Program-made: the position numbers and the translations under genes
Notes under the pieces: generated by a model
What the model was told of the DNA's origin: nothing
Seen by the model: only the letters and a program-made list of their open reading frames with translations
Database searches by the model: none
Shown here: one piece after another, positions 50,501 through 58,443 of the stretch
How positions within the stretch are numbered: position 1 is the first letter of the stretch
Layout of the letters: every line of letters starts with the position of its first letter
Source: SpSt-539 sp964549445
GTDB lineage: Bacteria > Planctomycetota > Phycisphaerae > UBA1845 > UTPLA1
Assembly: GCA_964549445.1 (NCBI GenBank)
Contig: CAZJVS010000018.1
Coordinates: forward strand, 29,263 to 93,262
DNA: 64,000 nt
Reading direction: 5' to 3'

Positions 50501-51135
50501 TCGTCGGTCAGGTCCTGCATCATGTATCCGCGGTACCCCACTCCGATCGTGGTCAGCTCGAGTTCGAGCTTCTGCAGCACCTCCACCGGGATCGTCAGTT
50601 CAATGACCGCCTGTCGGCCGGCGATGATCGGCGTCCAGAGTTGCCCGTGCTCCGCGTTGTCGGCCTCGGTGAAAGGCCGGATGGAAGCGCGCTGGTCGGC
50701 CGAATAAATGTAGAGTTGGGCGCCCGCGGGCAGAAAAGACCGCGTAAAGCCGAAGTTCAGGTGTGTTGCGGTCGGGGCTTCAACGCGCAGCCGCCACAAT
50801 TGCACCTTCGGGTCGATTTGCTCCCACGTGCCGTGGGTGAACGGCGTGATGTGCACTTGCTGCGGAATCGCGAACCGATACGGTGCGCCGTCGTTGTTGT
50901 GCAGCGCGTCTTCGGCCCGAATCGCCGGAAGATCCAATTCCCTCAGCGTCTCAACCGCGACCTGATCGAGGGGCAATGACTTCACGTTCAACGCCGTCGG
51001 AGCAACCGTGAGCGCCTTGGCCGGTTCGCCAGTTGGTTCGGCCGCCGCCGCAAGACTCCATGCGAGTGTGATGGACACCAGTGTCGATGCGAATACCTGA
51101 CGCCCCCTCGGGCGGTTCTTCGATGAACACAACAT
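47518..51135 (-). CDS. Secreted trypsin-like serine endopeptidase with P-domain and dockerin
   Basis: 1205 residues from ATG 51135, which begins a signal peptide (VFASTLVSITLAWSLAAAAEP); the longer frame to 51267 is not used. After a ~200-residue propeptide region comes a trypsin-like domain of the lysyl-endopeptidase type, with His in LMTAAHCGV (~270), Asp in STSDFTLVEL (~325) and Ser in EGGSSGSPLF (~423). Two BACON-like repeats follow (GPVGGPFTNDTVVYTLTN, GPVGGPFPGTQVYTLTS). Then come a proprotein-convertase P-domain (~728-868, YVGDLRFVLSHD, TGTWTLTVSDLA), a cadherin-like domain, a MAM-like jelly-roll segment (WNIDDIQIKG) and a dockerin (DINADNVRDGTDFSLFI). It is an exported protease; specificity unknown. 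Confidence 0.9.
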   Translation of the reverse strand: MLCSSKNRPRGRQVFASTLVSITLAWSLAAAAEPTGEPAKALTVAPTALNVKSLPLDQVAVETLRELDLPAIRAEDALHNNDGAPYRFAIPQQVHITPFTHGTWEQIDPKVQLWRLRVEAPTATHLNFGFTRSFLPAGAQLYIYSADQRASIRPFTEADNAEHGQLWTPIIAGRQAVIELTIPVEVLQKLELELTTIGVGYRGYMMQDLTDDSPTPRSGSCNMDVACSPADPWRLQVHGVSVLQISGSLNCTSFMVNNTAQDLKPYLMTAAHCGVTSGTAASVVAYWNFENSTCRPPGSGASGGPGDGLLTQFNSGSTFRAGNSTSDFTLVELSSSPNPAWNVSWLGWDRNGLNPPDGACIHHPSVDEKRLTFWNSVTHPSHGSSWPCSAFPGPGADTHIRVYWDPAPAFSPTIPQVTEGGSSGSPLFDNNKRVIGQLHGGPSACGSTGDNLSDCYGRISTSWTGGGTPATRLSDWLDPLATGVTFLDTISGGGLTVSPSSNTLSIGPVGGPFTNDTVVYTLTNPTPNPINYQVSLSIDFGVLINGGNTPISGTLPPTGGTTNITVTYGAAINSLAAGVYVESIVFDDLSNSRSTTRNHTIEIGQANFTVTPANGLLAGGPVGGPFPGTQVYTLTSTRPTACQVQISANQPWISIDGGTSPVVVNLPTNGSTANVTIGYSAAANSLSAGLYNGTVSFTNQSTPPQGDTTRPVTLDVGRFTYASLDVPKPIADNATVSSVINVADAYCVGDIQIDLNATHTYVGDLRFVLSHDTTTVTVINRPQSGGGGNCSSNDYNIRLEDSGAGGSIQTTCGASSSDPTPTSPPSYTPANPLAAFNGKIVTGTWTLTVSDLATTDTGSLNSWSLRIASSGAICPPEASNMAVSVPDSITTPINLAITSSVPASLNAIILSLPANATLSDPNGGPITTVPYTLLNNAKIVNFKPASYYIGPTSFTFKGNDGQESGTATANVTVVPGTPIEVIYNFPLDSDPGWAVMGQWAFGHPTGGGSHGFDPANGFTGTNVYGYNLAGDYPNSLTPVQYLTTTALNLTGVVNTSVEFRRWLGIESASFDHATVDVSGDNGGAWTNVYNHAAGSFSETSWSLQTYDISATADGQAAAKLRWGMGTTDGSVTYPGWNIDDIQIKGRRAPLLGDINADNVRDGTDFSLFIDVLLGIDTNELHVSRTDVNIDGKADGKDVQAWVSLP

Positions 51136-51313
51136 TTTTTGCACCTTCCCTCGCGGGCGAGTTGCGGCGGCGACGCGCTGCCGATCGCGCTCGCGAAAAC
51201 GACTGGAATGGCAGAAGGGGAGCTGCCTTCCCACATCCGTTCTCCAGACTACCGCGAAATGCCCCATTTTTCAAGGATTTGCCTGATAACCTTGCCACGC
51301 GACGCACCCCCCC

Positions 51314-51347
51314 AAAAAATGCCCCCGGATCGTTGGATCCGGGGGCA
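51314..51347 (-). terminator. Intrinsic terminator of the DUF1579 gene
   Basis: TGCCCCCGGATC (51320-51331) and GATCCGGGGGCA (51336-51347) form a perfect 12-bp stem with a GTTG loop, followed on the minus strand by six T residues. It separates the DUF1579 gene from the downstream protease gene. Confidence 0.92.
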
Positions 51348-51387
51348 CATCAGAATTCACGAACGTGAACGATTTGAAATCCGGCAA

Positions 51388-52122
51388 CTAGCGCGTGTAC
51401 GTGATGTTCATGCACTCAAACTCGCCCTTGCCGTCCGGCGCCGGGCTTACCATCTTCATGGTGTACTTGCCCGCGCCTTCGAGCGTCGTGATCGTCTTGC
51501 ACGTCTCCATCTTGCCGCTCATCGGGCACATCGACTCACCCGAAAGTGTGAACGACTTGTGGGCCGCGTCGGACGTGCCGTAGCTGACCATCATGCCGGT
51601 CGACATGGAGTCGGTCCATGTCGAAATGTACTTCTTTGTCATGTTGTCGTAGCCCATGAAGCCCAGGCCGGTAAACTTCTGGCCACCCATTTCGCCGGTG
51701 AAGTTCGACTGCAGCCAGCGGCCGTCCAGGATCATCTTGTTTTCCATCGTGCCCTTCGACTCTTCCCACGGCGCATCCGGCGTCATGCGCGACTTCACGA
51801 CGGCCGTCCACGTGCCTTCCATCGACTTGAGGTACTGATGCTCCGGGCCCGGCTGCCCGGCTTTCATCATCGCCTCCATCGCCTTCTGGTCTTCCGGCGA
51901 CATCTTCTTGTCGCCCTGCTGCGCCCACTCGCCGACCTTCTTCTTCGCCTCGTCGGCTGCCTGCTGTCCCGCCTCCTGCGCCTTCTGCTTCGCCGCTTCA
52001 GTCGCCTGGTTCATGGCCCCTTTCGCCGCGTCCCCGGCCGAGTCCTGCGCGAGCAACGGCCGCGCGATCAGTGTGCTGCTACACATGCACACCAGGCCCA
52101 CCAAAATCTTTCGCATCTTCAT
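51388..52122 (-). CDS. Exported DUF1579 protein
   Basis: 244 residues with a signal peptide (KILVGLVCMCSSTLIARPLLAQ). Residues ~27-85 are an Ala/Lys/Gln-rich amphipathic helix (AKGAMNQATEAAKQKAQEAG). Residues ~95-244 are the DUF1579 beta-barrel domain (YLKSMEGTWTAVVKSRMTPD, MILDGRWLQSNFTGEM, FTGLGFMGYDNMTKKYISTW). The family is common in planctomycetes and resembles lipocalin-like barrels; function unestablished. It is a single-gene unit ended by the strong terminator just downstream. Confidence 0.85.
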   Translation of the reverse strand: MKMRKILVGLVCMCSSTLIARPLLAQDSAGDAAKGAMNQATEAAKQKAQEAGQQAADEAKKKVGEWAQQGDKKMSPEDQKAMEAMMKAGQPGPEHQYLKSMEGTWTAVVKSRMTPDAPWEESKGTMENKMILDGRWLQSNFTGEMGGQKFTGLGFMGYDNMTKKYISTWTDSMSTGMMVSYGTSDAAHKSFTLSGESMCPMSGKMETCKTITTLEGAGKYTMKMVSPAPDGKGEFECMNITYTR

Positions 52123-52349
52123 GATCTCTCCTTTCTTAGAAACAGAATCCGGGTTTGATTACTCGCCTGACGCGTATCGTACTACCCGGCCCTCCGGATT
52201 CCAAGTCATTTCACAGGCCCGGAATTTGCCCAAAAACACCAAGGAAATCGTAGTATTCGGCGGATCGGATTGGTACAATCGCGCCCGAAAGAACCGGGTC
52301 GATCGGGTTTCAACGGGGGCGGCTCGGAAAACCGGAGTGGAGACGGAGC

Positions 52350-53312
52350 ATGGCGCGGAAGATTTCTCGGTTTCTCATCGTCGCTAGCATTATGTGTCTC
52401 GTAGCCGTCGGGTTTGCCTCGACCGCGCGAGCCGGGGCCATTATTGCTTACTCCGGTGCTCAAAACGCAGCCAACGCCGCCGGCGTCGTCGCCAGCACCG
52501 CCGGCACCCACGTCGTCAGCCAGAGCGGTCCCAGCGGCGATTGGTTCCGCGCGACCAGCATCTTCAATTCCAACAACGTGCCGTCCGCCATTCTTGATCC
52601 CGGACCTTACACAGGTCCTTACATCCCGGCCTCCGGCGGTGGACTCGGCTCGGCCCTCGACACCGGCATTATTGCCTATCCCGGCGGCAACATGAATCCC
52701 GAAGGCCGCACCGTCATGAGCTATTCGCCCGGCACTTGGAACACCCGCGAATCGTTTGCGCGCATCACGCCGCTCGGCCTTCCGCCCATCGGTACCGTCG
52801 ATGCGACTGCCGAAGCCGAAGACCCCGCGGATTACACCACTACCTTCGACCTGAACTTCGACCCGGAAGTTCGTTTCTCAACCAGACTCGAAGCCGGACT
52901 CCAGCTCCTCGCCTGGACCGTCGACGTAGGGCAGACCTCCAGCGCTCAGATCTTTGGCGCCTTCACCAGCAACCTGCTGATCGATGAGCATCTCTGGACT
53001 TTTGATTGGACCGCCGACTCCGACAATCCCGCCTCCTCCAACTTCACCTTCCAGAGCGATCCGTCGCTCGGCCTCGACGATGCGGCCATCACCGCGCTCT
53101 TCCTGAGCAAGGTCGCCAGCGTCGGCGGCGTGCATACTCTGACCGAGGACTTCGATATCGAAGCGCTTGTTCCGGTTTTCATCTCGGACAACCCGACCGT
53201 CACCTACTCGTTCGGCGGCGACATCCACTACAACGCCCACGCCACGCCCGAGCCGGCCACCCTCGGCTTGCTGCTCGTCGGTGTCGCGTTCCTCCGCCGC
53301 CGCGCTGGCTGA
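52350..53312 (+). CDS. PEP-CTERM sorted exported protein
   Basis: 320 residues. The ATG at 52350 follows GGAGACGGAG and starts a signal peptide (FLIVASIMCLVAVGFASTARA). The mature part is beta-rich without known motifs (IIAYSGAQNAANAAG, TFDWTADSDNPASSNF). The C-terminus is the canonical sorting signal TPEPATLGLLLVGVAFLRRRAG. It is expected to be processed by an exosortase and displayed on the surface. It lies 60 bases before mutS on the same strand; co-transcription is possible, a functional link unlikely. Confidence 0.85.
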   Translation: MARKISRFLIVASIMCLVAVGFASTARAGAIIAYSGAQNAANAAGVVASTAGTHVVSQSGPSGDWFRATSIFNSNNVPSAILDPGPYTGPYIPASGGGLGSALDTGIIAYPGGNMNPEGRTVMSYSPGTWNTRESFARITPLGLPPIGTVDATAEAEDPADYTTTFDLNFDPEVRFSTRLEAGLQLLAWTVDVGQTSSAQIFGAFTSNLLIDEHLWTFDWTADSDNPASSNFTFQSDPSLGLDDAAITALFLSKVASVGGVHTLTEDFDIEALVPVFISDNPTVTYSFGGDIHYNAHATPEPATLGLLLVGVAFLRRRAG

Positions 53313-53372
53313 CGCGCTGACTCCCGCCCTCGTTTCGCTTACCCTTTCCTCCGATTCGTTTCGGAGCGGGAA

Positions 53373-56147
53373 ATGCCACGCACACCAGCCGCCAAGTCAC
53401 CGCCGTCCGCGGCGAAGCCGCCCATCGTCGACGCCCCCGCCCCGCCCGACGCCGCCCTGACCCCCGCGATGCGCCAATACCTCGAACAGAAGGCCGCCGT
53501 ACCCGACGCCATCCTTCTCTTCCGCATCGGCGACTTCTACGAAACCTTTTTCGACGACGCCAAGACCATCGCCCGCGTCCTCGGCCTCACGCTCACCGCT
53601 CGCGATCGCAACGCCGACAATCCCATCCCGCTCGCCGGCGTCCCCTATCACGCGGTCGATGGCTACGTCGCCCGCCTCGTCCGCGCCGGCTACAAAGTCG
53701 CGATCAGCGAACAGATGGAAGACCCCAAGTCGGCCAAGGGCGTCATCAAGCGCGAAGTCGTCCGCATCATCACCCCCGGCACCCTGACCGAAGACCGCCT
53801 CCTCGAATCGAACGGCCAGAACTGGCTCGCGGCAATCTTCGCGGATGAAAAGCAATCATCGCGATCCCCGCAGATTGGCCTCGCCGCCGTCGAACTCGCC
53901 AGCGGCCGCTTCTTCGCCCAGATGATCGCGCCCACGCTGTTGCTCGACGAACTCGCCCGCCTGCGCCCGGCCGAGGTCCTCATCGTCGAGCAACACATCG
54001 ACCGCCCCGACCCACTCGCCGACGAGATTCGCTCCACGCTCAAATCAACCATCACGCCGCGCGGCCCGCACAACTTCGACGCCCACGAATCAAATCGCCT
54101 CCTCTGCACTCACTTCGGCGTCTCCGGCCTCGCCGGCTTCGGCTTCGATCGCATCGACGCATCAACCCGCGCCGCCGGCGCTTTGCTCGAGTATCTCCAG
54201 CGCACTCAGAAGACTGCTCTGCAACACATCCTGAGACTCGAACCGCGCCGCACCGACAACTTCCTCGCCCTCGACCACGCTACGCTCCGCGCCCTCGAAA
54301 TCGAACAGACCGCCCGCGACGGCTCGCGCGACGGTTCGCTCCTCGCCGCCATCGACCGCACCGTCACCACCATGGGCGCCCGCCGCCTCCGCGACTGGCT
54401 GTGTTTTCCGCTCCGCGACGCCGTCGAAATCCGCCGCCGCCAGGACGCCATCGCCGACCTCCGCGCCGATCGCCTCCGCCTCACCAAGCTCCGCGACCTC
54501 CTCCGCGACATGCGCGACATCGAGCGCATCGCCGCCCGCCTCGGCGTTTCCCGCGCCAACCCGCGCGACCTCCTCGCCCTCGGCCAGACCATCATCTCCT
54601 TTGACCCGCTCCGCCGTGCGCTAACCACCGGTTCGCTGGTCGCGCCCGTCCCACTGTTGCTCGACTGCGTCGAGGCCACAGCGGGCCTCGACGACCTCGC
54701 CGCCCATCTCGCCTCCGCCCTGCGCGACGACGCCCCGCTCACCGCCCGCGACGGCGGATTTATCGCCGCTGGCTTCAATGCCGAGCTCGACCGCCTCCGC
54801 ACCCTCGACGCCGACGCCCAGCGCTGGCTCGCCGAATATCAGGCCGCCGAAATCGCTCGCACAAACATCCCGTCGCTCAAGGTCGGCTACAACGAAGTCT
54901 TTGGCTACTACATCGAGGTCACCAACACCCACAAGGACAAAGTCCCGCCCGACTACGTCCGCCGCCAGACCGTCCGCAACGCCGAGCGCTTTATCACCGA
55001 CGCCCTGAAGAAGCACGAAACCGAAGTGCTCACCGCCCGCGACCGCGCCGTCCAACTCGAAATCGAACTCTTCGACCAGCTCTGCAGGCGCACCGCGCAA
55101 GACCTCGCGCGGCTCCAGTCCGCCGCCGCCGCCATTGCAACGCTCGACGTCCTCACTGCCCTCGCCGACCTCTCGCTTCACCGCGACTACTGTCGCCCCG
55201 AGCTCGTCGAAATAGCGGCCGGCGCCCCCGCCGGCCGTCCCCGCCGCGCGGATTGCATCCTCGAAATCACTGACGGACGCCACCCCGTCCTCGAACAAAC
55301 CCTCTCGGAAAAGTTCGTCCCCAACGACTGCCACCTCGCGCCCGACGGCCAGCGCGTCCTGCTCATCACCGGCCCCAACATGGCCGGCAAATCGACCTAC
55401 ATCCGCCAGACTGCCTTGCTGCTACTCTTCGCCCAGACCGGCTCCTACGTCCCCGCCCGCGCGATGAAGTTCGCTCCCGCCGACCGCATCTTCGCCCGCG
55501 TCGGCGCCGCCGACGAAATCGCCCGCGGCCACTCCACCTTCATGGTCGAAATGGTCGAGACCGCCCGCATCCTCAACAACGCCTCCGCCGCCTCGCTCGT
55601 CATCCTCGACGAAATCGGCCGCGGCACCTCCACCTTCGACGGCCTCGCCCTCGCTTGGGCCATCACCGAGCACCTCGCCCGCCGCATCGGCTGCCGCACG
55701 CTCTTCGCGACCCACTACCACGAGCTCACCGAGCTCGCCGCCTCCTGCCCCGGCGTCGCCAACTACAACGTCGCAGTCCAGGAAACGCGCCGCCCCGACG
55801 GCTCCGCCGCCGACGTCATCTTCCTCCACCGCATCGTCCCCGGCGGTACCGACAAGAGCTACGGTATCCACGTCGCCCGCATGGCCGGCATCCCGCCCAC
55901 CGTCGTCGCCCGCAGCGTCGAAGTTCTGGCAGAGCTGGAGCAAAGCTTCGCCCTCGAATCCAAACGCGTCGCCGGCGCACCGGCCGACCCCACCCAACCC
56001 ACGCTCTTCCCCGCCGCTCCACCCCCACCCGCCTGGTGGCAGGCCCTCGCCGACGAGCTGACGCGCATCAACCTCGACGCCACCACGCCGATCGATGCGC
56101 TCAATCTGTTGCGAGACTTGCAAAGTCGGCTGCGCGAACCAGAGTGA
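53373..56147 (+). CDS. mutS: DNA mismatch repair protein MutS
   Basis: 924 residues, slightly longer than the usual ~850-880. The mismatch-binding domain has the Phe-x-Glu motif in LLFRIGDFYETFFDDA near residue 55. Connector, lever and clamp domains follow (VGYNEVFGYYIEVTNTHKD). The ATPase domain has Walker A TGPNMAGKSTYIRQ near 667, Walker B LVILDEIGRGTSTFDGLALAW, and the His-loop ATHYHELTELA. The start follows GGAGCGGGAA. A short C-terminal helical part closes the protein. It recognises base mismatches and small loops to start repair. mutL is not in the window. It converges on the DUF4239 gene. Confidence 0.97.
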   Translation: MPRTPAAKSPPSAAKPPIVDAPAPPDAALTPAMRQYLEQKAAVPDAILLFRIGDFYETFFDDAKTIARVLGLTLTARDRNADNPIPLAGVPYHAVDGYVARLVRAGYKVAISEQMEDPKSAKGVIKREVVRIITPGTLTEDRLLESNGQNWLAAIFADEKQSSRSPQIGLAAVELASGRFFAQMIAPTLLLDELARLRPAEVLIVEQHIDRPDPLADEIRSTLKSTITPRGPHNFDAHESNRLLCTHFGVSGLAGFGFDRIDASTRAAGALLEYLQRTQKTALQHILRLEPRRTDNFLALDHATLRALEIEQTARDGSRDGSLLAAIDRTVTTMGARRLRDWLCFPLRDAVEIRRRQDAIADLRADRLRLTKLRDLLRDMRDIERIAARLGVSRANPRDLLALGQTIISFDPLRRALTTGSLVAPVPLLLDCVEATAGLDDLAAHLASALRDDAPLTARDGGFIAAGFNAELDRLRTLDADAQRWLAEYQAAEIARTNIPSLKVGYNEVFGYYIEVTNTHKDKVPPDYVRRQTVRNAERFITDALKKHETEVLTARDRAVQLEIELFDQLCRRTAQDLARLQSAAAAIATLDVLTALADLSLHRDYCRPELVEIAAGAPAGRPRRADCILEITDGRHPVLEQTLSEKFVPNDCHLAPDGQRVLLITGPNMAGKSTYIRQTALLLLFAQTGSYVPARAMKFAPADRIFARVGAADEIARGHSTFMVEMVETARILNNASAASLVILDEIGRGTSTFDGLALAWAITEHLARRIGCRTLFATHYHELTELAASCPGVANYNVAVQETRRPDGSAADVIFLHRIVPGGTDKSYGIHVARMAGIPPTVVARSVEVLAELEQSFALESKRVAGAPADPTQPTLFPAAPPPPAWWQALADELTRINLDATTPIDALNLLRDLQSRLREPE

Positions 56148-56159
56148 AGCGCGTATCAC

Positions 56160-56948
56160 TCACTTCATACTCGCCCGCAAGTTAACCAGCAGAGCATCCA
56201 GCGCATCAATCCGAATCAGCCCCACGCGCGGATACTCCAAATCCAATATCACATAAGACGTCACGCCCACCACGGCAGCAAACGTCAGCACATGCATCCA
56301 TCGCCGCGTCGGCGAACCGCCCATCGCATAACCCGCCAGCAGTGCACTGATCAGCCCCAGCGACCCGAGGATCGCAAAGATGATTCGCGGCGGATGCGTC
56401 TGCGCCGCGATTGTCCGCGTCGTCACAATATCGATCATGTCATTCAGCGCCGGCAGCAGTAGCAGCCCCGCCGTCGCACTGCCGCGCTCGCACGCCGCCA
56501 CGCTCTGCTTCCAAATCGTCGCCTGCAGCGCCGCTGACCGCTCCAACTCCGCAAACGCCGCCTCAACGTCCGGCAAGCTCCGATACACCTTGATCCGCGA
56601 GTCCACGTACGCTCGAAACTGCTCGCGCAGTGCCGGTTGCGCATCGGCCGGCAGCAAATCGACCCGCAAATACGCCGTCCCGATCGCGTTCGCCTCCTGC
56701 ACGGCCAGTTGCCGCCGCACATCAAGCCGCGTCGCCGCGCCCGAAAACGTAAACGCGATGATCAACCCCAGCAGCCCGAACACCGCTCCTTCCACCGCCC
56801 CCGTCCCCGTCAGCGGCCCGCCACCCTCCGCCGCCAGCCGTCGCCGCCCCAGCCGGCGGCCGATCTCCGCCGCCACGACCATCCCGATCAGCAATCCTCC
56901 CGACCGAATGATCGCGTCCATCGTCGTCACCATGCTGTGAACGATCAT
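56160..56948 (-). CDS. Bestrophin-like DUF4239 membrane protein
   Basis: 262 residues from ATG 56948; a TTG at 56969 is an alternative that would overlap the upstream hydrolase by four bases. Hydrophobic segments are visible near the N-terminus (SGGLLIGMVVAAEIG), at GAVFGLLGLIIAFTFSGAA, and near the C-terminus (IIFAILGSLGLISALLAGYA, VLTFAAVVGVTSYVILDLEYPRVG). The stretch VQEANAIGTAYLRVDLLPAD is characteristic of DUF4239 proteins, which are distantly bestrophin-like. An ion-channel role is a family-based guess. It lies directly downstream of the hydrolase gene, probably in one transcript. Confidence 0.8.
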   Translation of the reverse strand: MIVHSMVTTMDAIIRSGGLLIGMVVAAEIGRRLGRRRLAAEGGGPLTGTGAVEGAVFGLLGLIIAFTFSGAATRLDVRRQLAVQEANAIGTAYLRVDLLPADAQPALREQFRAYVDSRIKVYRSLPDVEAAFAELERSAALQATIWKQSVAACERGSATAGLLLLPALNDMIDIVTTRTIAAQTHPPRIIFAILGSLGLISALLAGYAMGGSPTRRWMHVLTFAAVVGVTSYVILDLEYPRVGLIRIDALDALLVNLRASMK

Positions 56949-56965
56949 CGCATCCCGACCTGAGG

Positions 56966-58246
56966 TCAATCTCGCGCCGCCCGCGCCGAATTGAAAAACT
57001 CAATCACCCGCCGCTGATACCCCTCAAAAACCGTCGACATGATATTGCTGTGCGGTCCCGGCCCCAGCCACTTCGCCTTCGGCTCGCCCGCCCGCTCGTA
57101 CAACAGCTCCATATTCTCCGCCGGGATGAAAAAATCATCGCTCCCATGAATCAGCAGCACCGGCCGCGGCGATAGCCGTGCGATCGCTGCCCCCGCGTCG
57201 CATTCCCACATCGACCGCCCCGCATGCAGCGACACGCCCGCCAGCATAACATTCCCCATCGCCGGCCCGACGACCGGCACGCGCCGCGCATGCTGCCGCA
57301 CCAACCCCGCCGCCGAGATGTACGCGCTGTCGAGCACCACCGCCTCAATCCGCGAGTCCTCTGCCGCAGTCCGCACCAGCGCCATCGCCCCCATCGACGA
57401 CCCCAGCCCGTACACGTGCCGCGCCTGCTTCGGCCGGTTCGCCTTCAGCCAGTCCACCGCCGCTCGCACGTCGGCATCCTCAAACAGACCGAACGTCGCC
57501 GTATGCCCCGCGCTGTCGCCATGTCCGCGAAAGTCAAAGATCAACGCGTTGTAGCCCATCCCCGAAAACACGCTCAGAAAGTCGATGAAGTTGCCGCGGT
57601 TCGCCCCCAGCCCATGACAGATCACCACCGTCGCATCGCTCCGGGGCTCCGCCATGAACCAGCCCGACAGAGTCAGCCCGTCCGCCGTGCGAAACGTCAC
57701 CTCCTCCAGCCCGAAGTTCTCATACGGCCCCAGGTCGCTCGCGTTGCCGATCTTCACCCGATGAATCAGCGACCCGATCGCCAGCGGCGCAAACACGAAC
57801 ACCACCAGCCCGGCTCGCCCCGCTGCAATCAACGCCGGCCATCGTTTTCCGCGCATTCTTCCTGCCCTCCGCCGCGCCTCCAGCAGCCGCCCGGATGTCC
57901 GCTTCCACACGGCCCACGCCAGCCGCCAAGCAACGAGGAAGTAAAACGCCCACCACACCTCGACCCACAACACCCACCCCCGCGCCACGTGCGCCGCAAA
58001 CATCTCCGCCCCGGCAATCACCGCGATCATCACCACAGCGTAAACGACATAATGCCGCACCGGCACACGCCGCACCCGTGGCCACCCCACCCACAACCAC
58101 ACCCCCAGCGCGGGCGCCATCAGCAGAATCACCGCCTCATCAAAATGAAATACCCATCTCCGCACCAGCGGATACACAACGGCGCAAAGCCCGAGAATGA
58201 CCACCGGCGAAACAACCCGCCGCCGCGTACTCGGTCGCAGTCGCAT
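56966..58246 (-). CDS. Membrane-anchored alpha/beta hydrolase
   Basis: 426 residues from ATG 58246 (AGGA upstream); the open frame to 58516 is not supported. The first ~190 residues hold about four TM segments (VVSPVVILGLCAVVYPLV, VYAVVMIAVIAGAEMFAAHV, AGLVVFVFAPLAIGSLIH). The alpha/beta hydrolase domain follows with the oxyanion region VVICHGLGANRGNF, YNALIFDFRGHGDSAGH, nucleophile Ser in GLGSSMGAMALV, acid Asp in LLIHGSDDFFIPAENM, and catalytic His in GPGPHSNI. The family is serine aminopeptidase/BAAT-like hydrolase; substrate unknown. It forms a probable operon with the DUF4239 gene, divergent from the helicase. Confidence 0.85.
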   Translation of the reverse strand: MRLRPSTRRRVVSPVVILGLCAVVYPLVRRWVFHFDEAVILLMAPALGVWLWVGWPRVRRVPVRHYVVYAVVMIAVIAGAEMFAAHVARGWVLWVEVWWAFYFLVAWRLAWAVWKRTSGRLLEARRRAGRMRGKRWPALIAAGRAGLVVFVFAPLAIGSLIHRVKIGNASDLGPYENFGLEEVTFRTADGLTLSGWFMAEPRSDATVVICHGLGANRGNFIDFLSVFSGMGYNALIFDFRGHGDSAGHTATFGLFEDADVRAAVDWLKANRPKQARHVYGLGSSMGAMALVRTAAEDSRIEAVVLDSAYISAAGLVRQHARRVPVVGPAMGNVMLAGVSLHAGRSMWECDAGAAIARLSPRPVLLIHGSDDFFIPAENMELLYERAGEPKAKWLGPGPHSNIMSTVFEGYQRRVIEFFNSARAARD

Positions 58247-58443
58247 CACGGGAATCCTATCAACGATCCACTCGCCGGCATCCCGGTCCCGAAAACATTG
58301 ACAACCCCGTCCCCCCCGCCTACCATCTGCCTTGCATCCCGTGGACAGGACAGCCATCGGTGCAGCCAGGTTTCGATGGCTCATTTCGGCGCAGCGCGCG
58401 TCCGGCACATCCGCATCCTGGGTTTTTTTCAAAGTAGGTTCGA

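Noticed and set aside
51136..51267. N-terminal extension of the protease
   Set aside because: The extension is basic with no signal character; the ATG at 51135 directly precedes the signal peptide.
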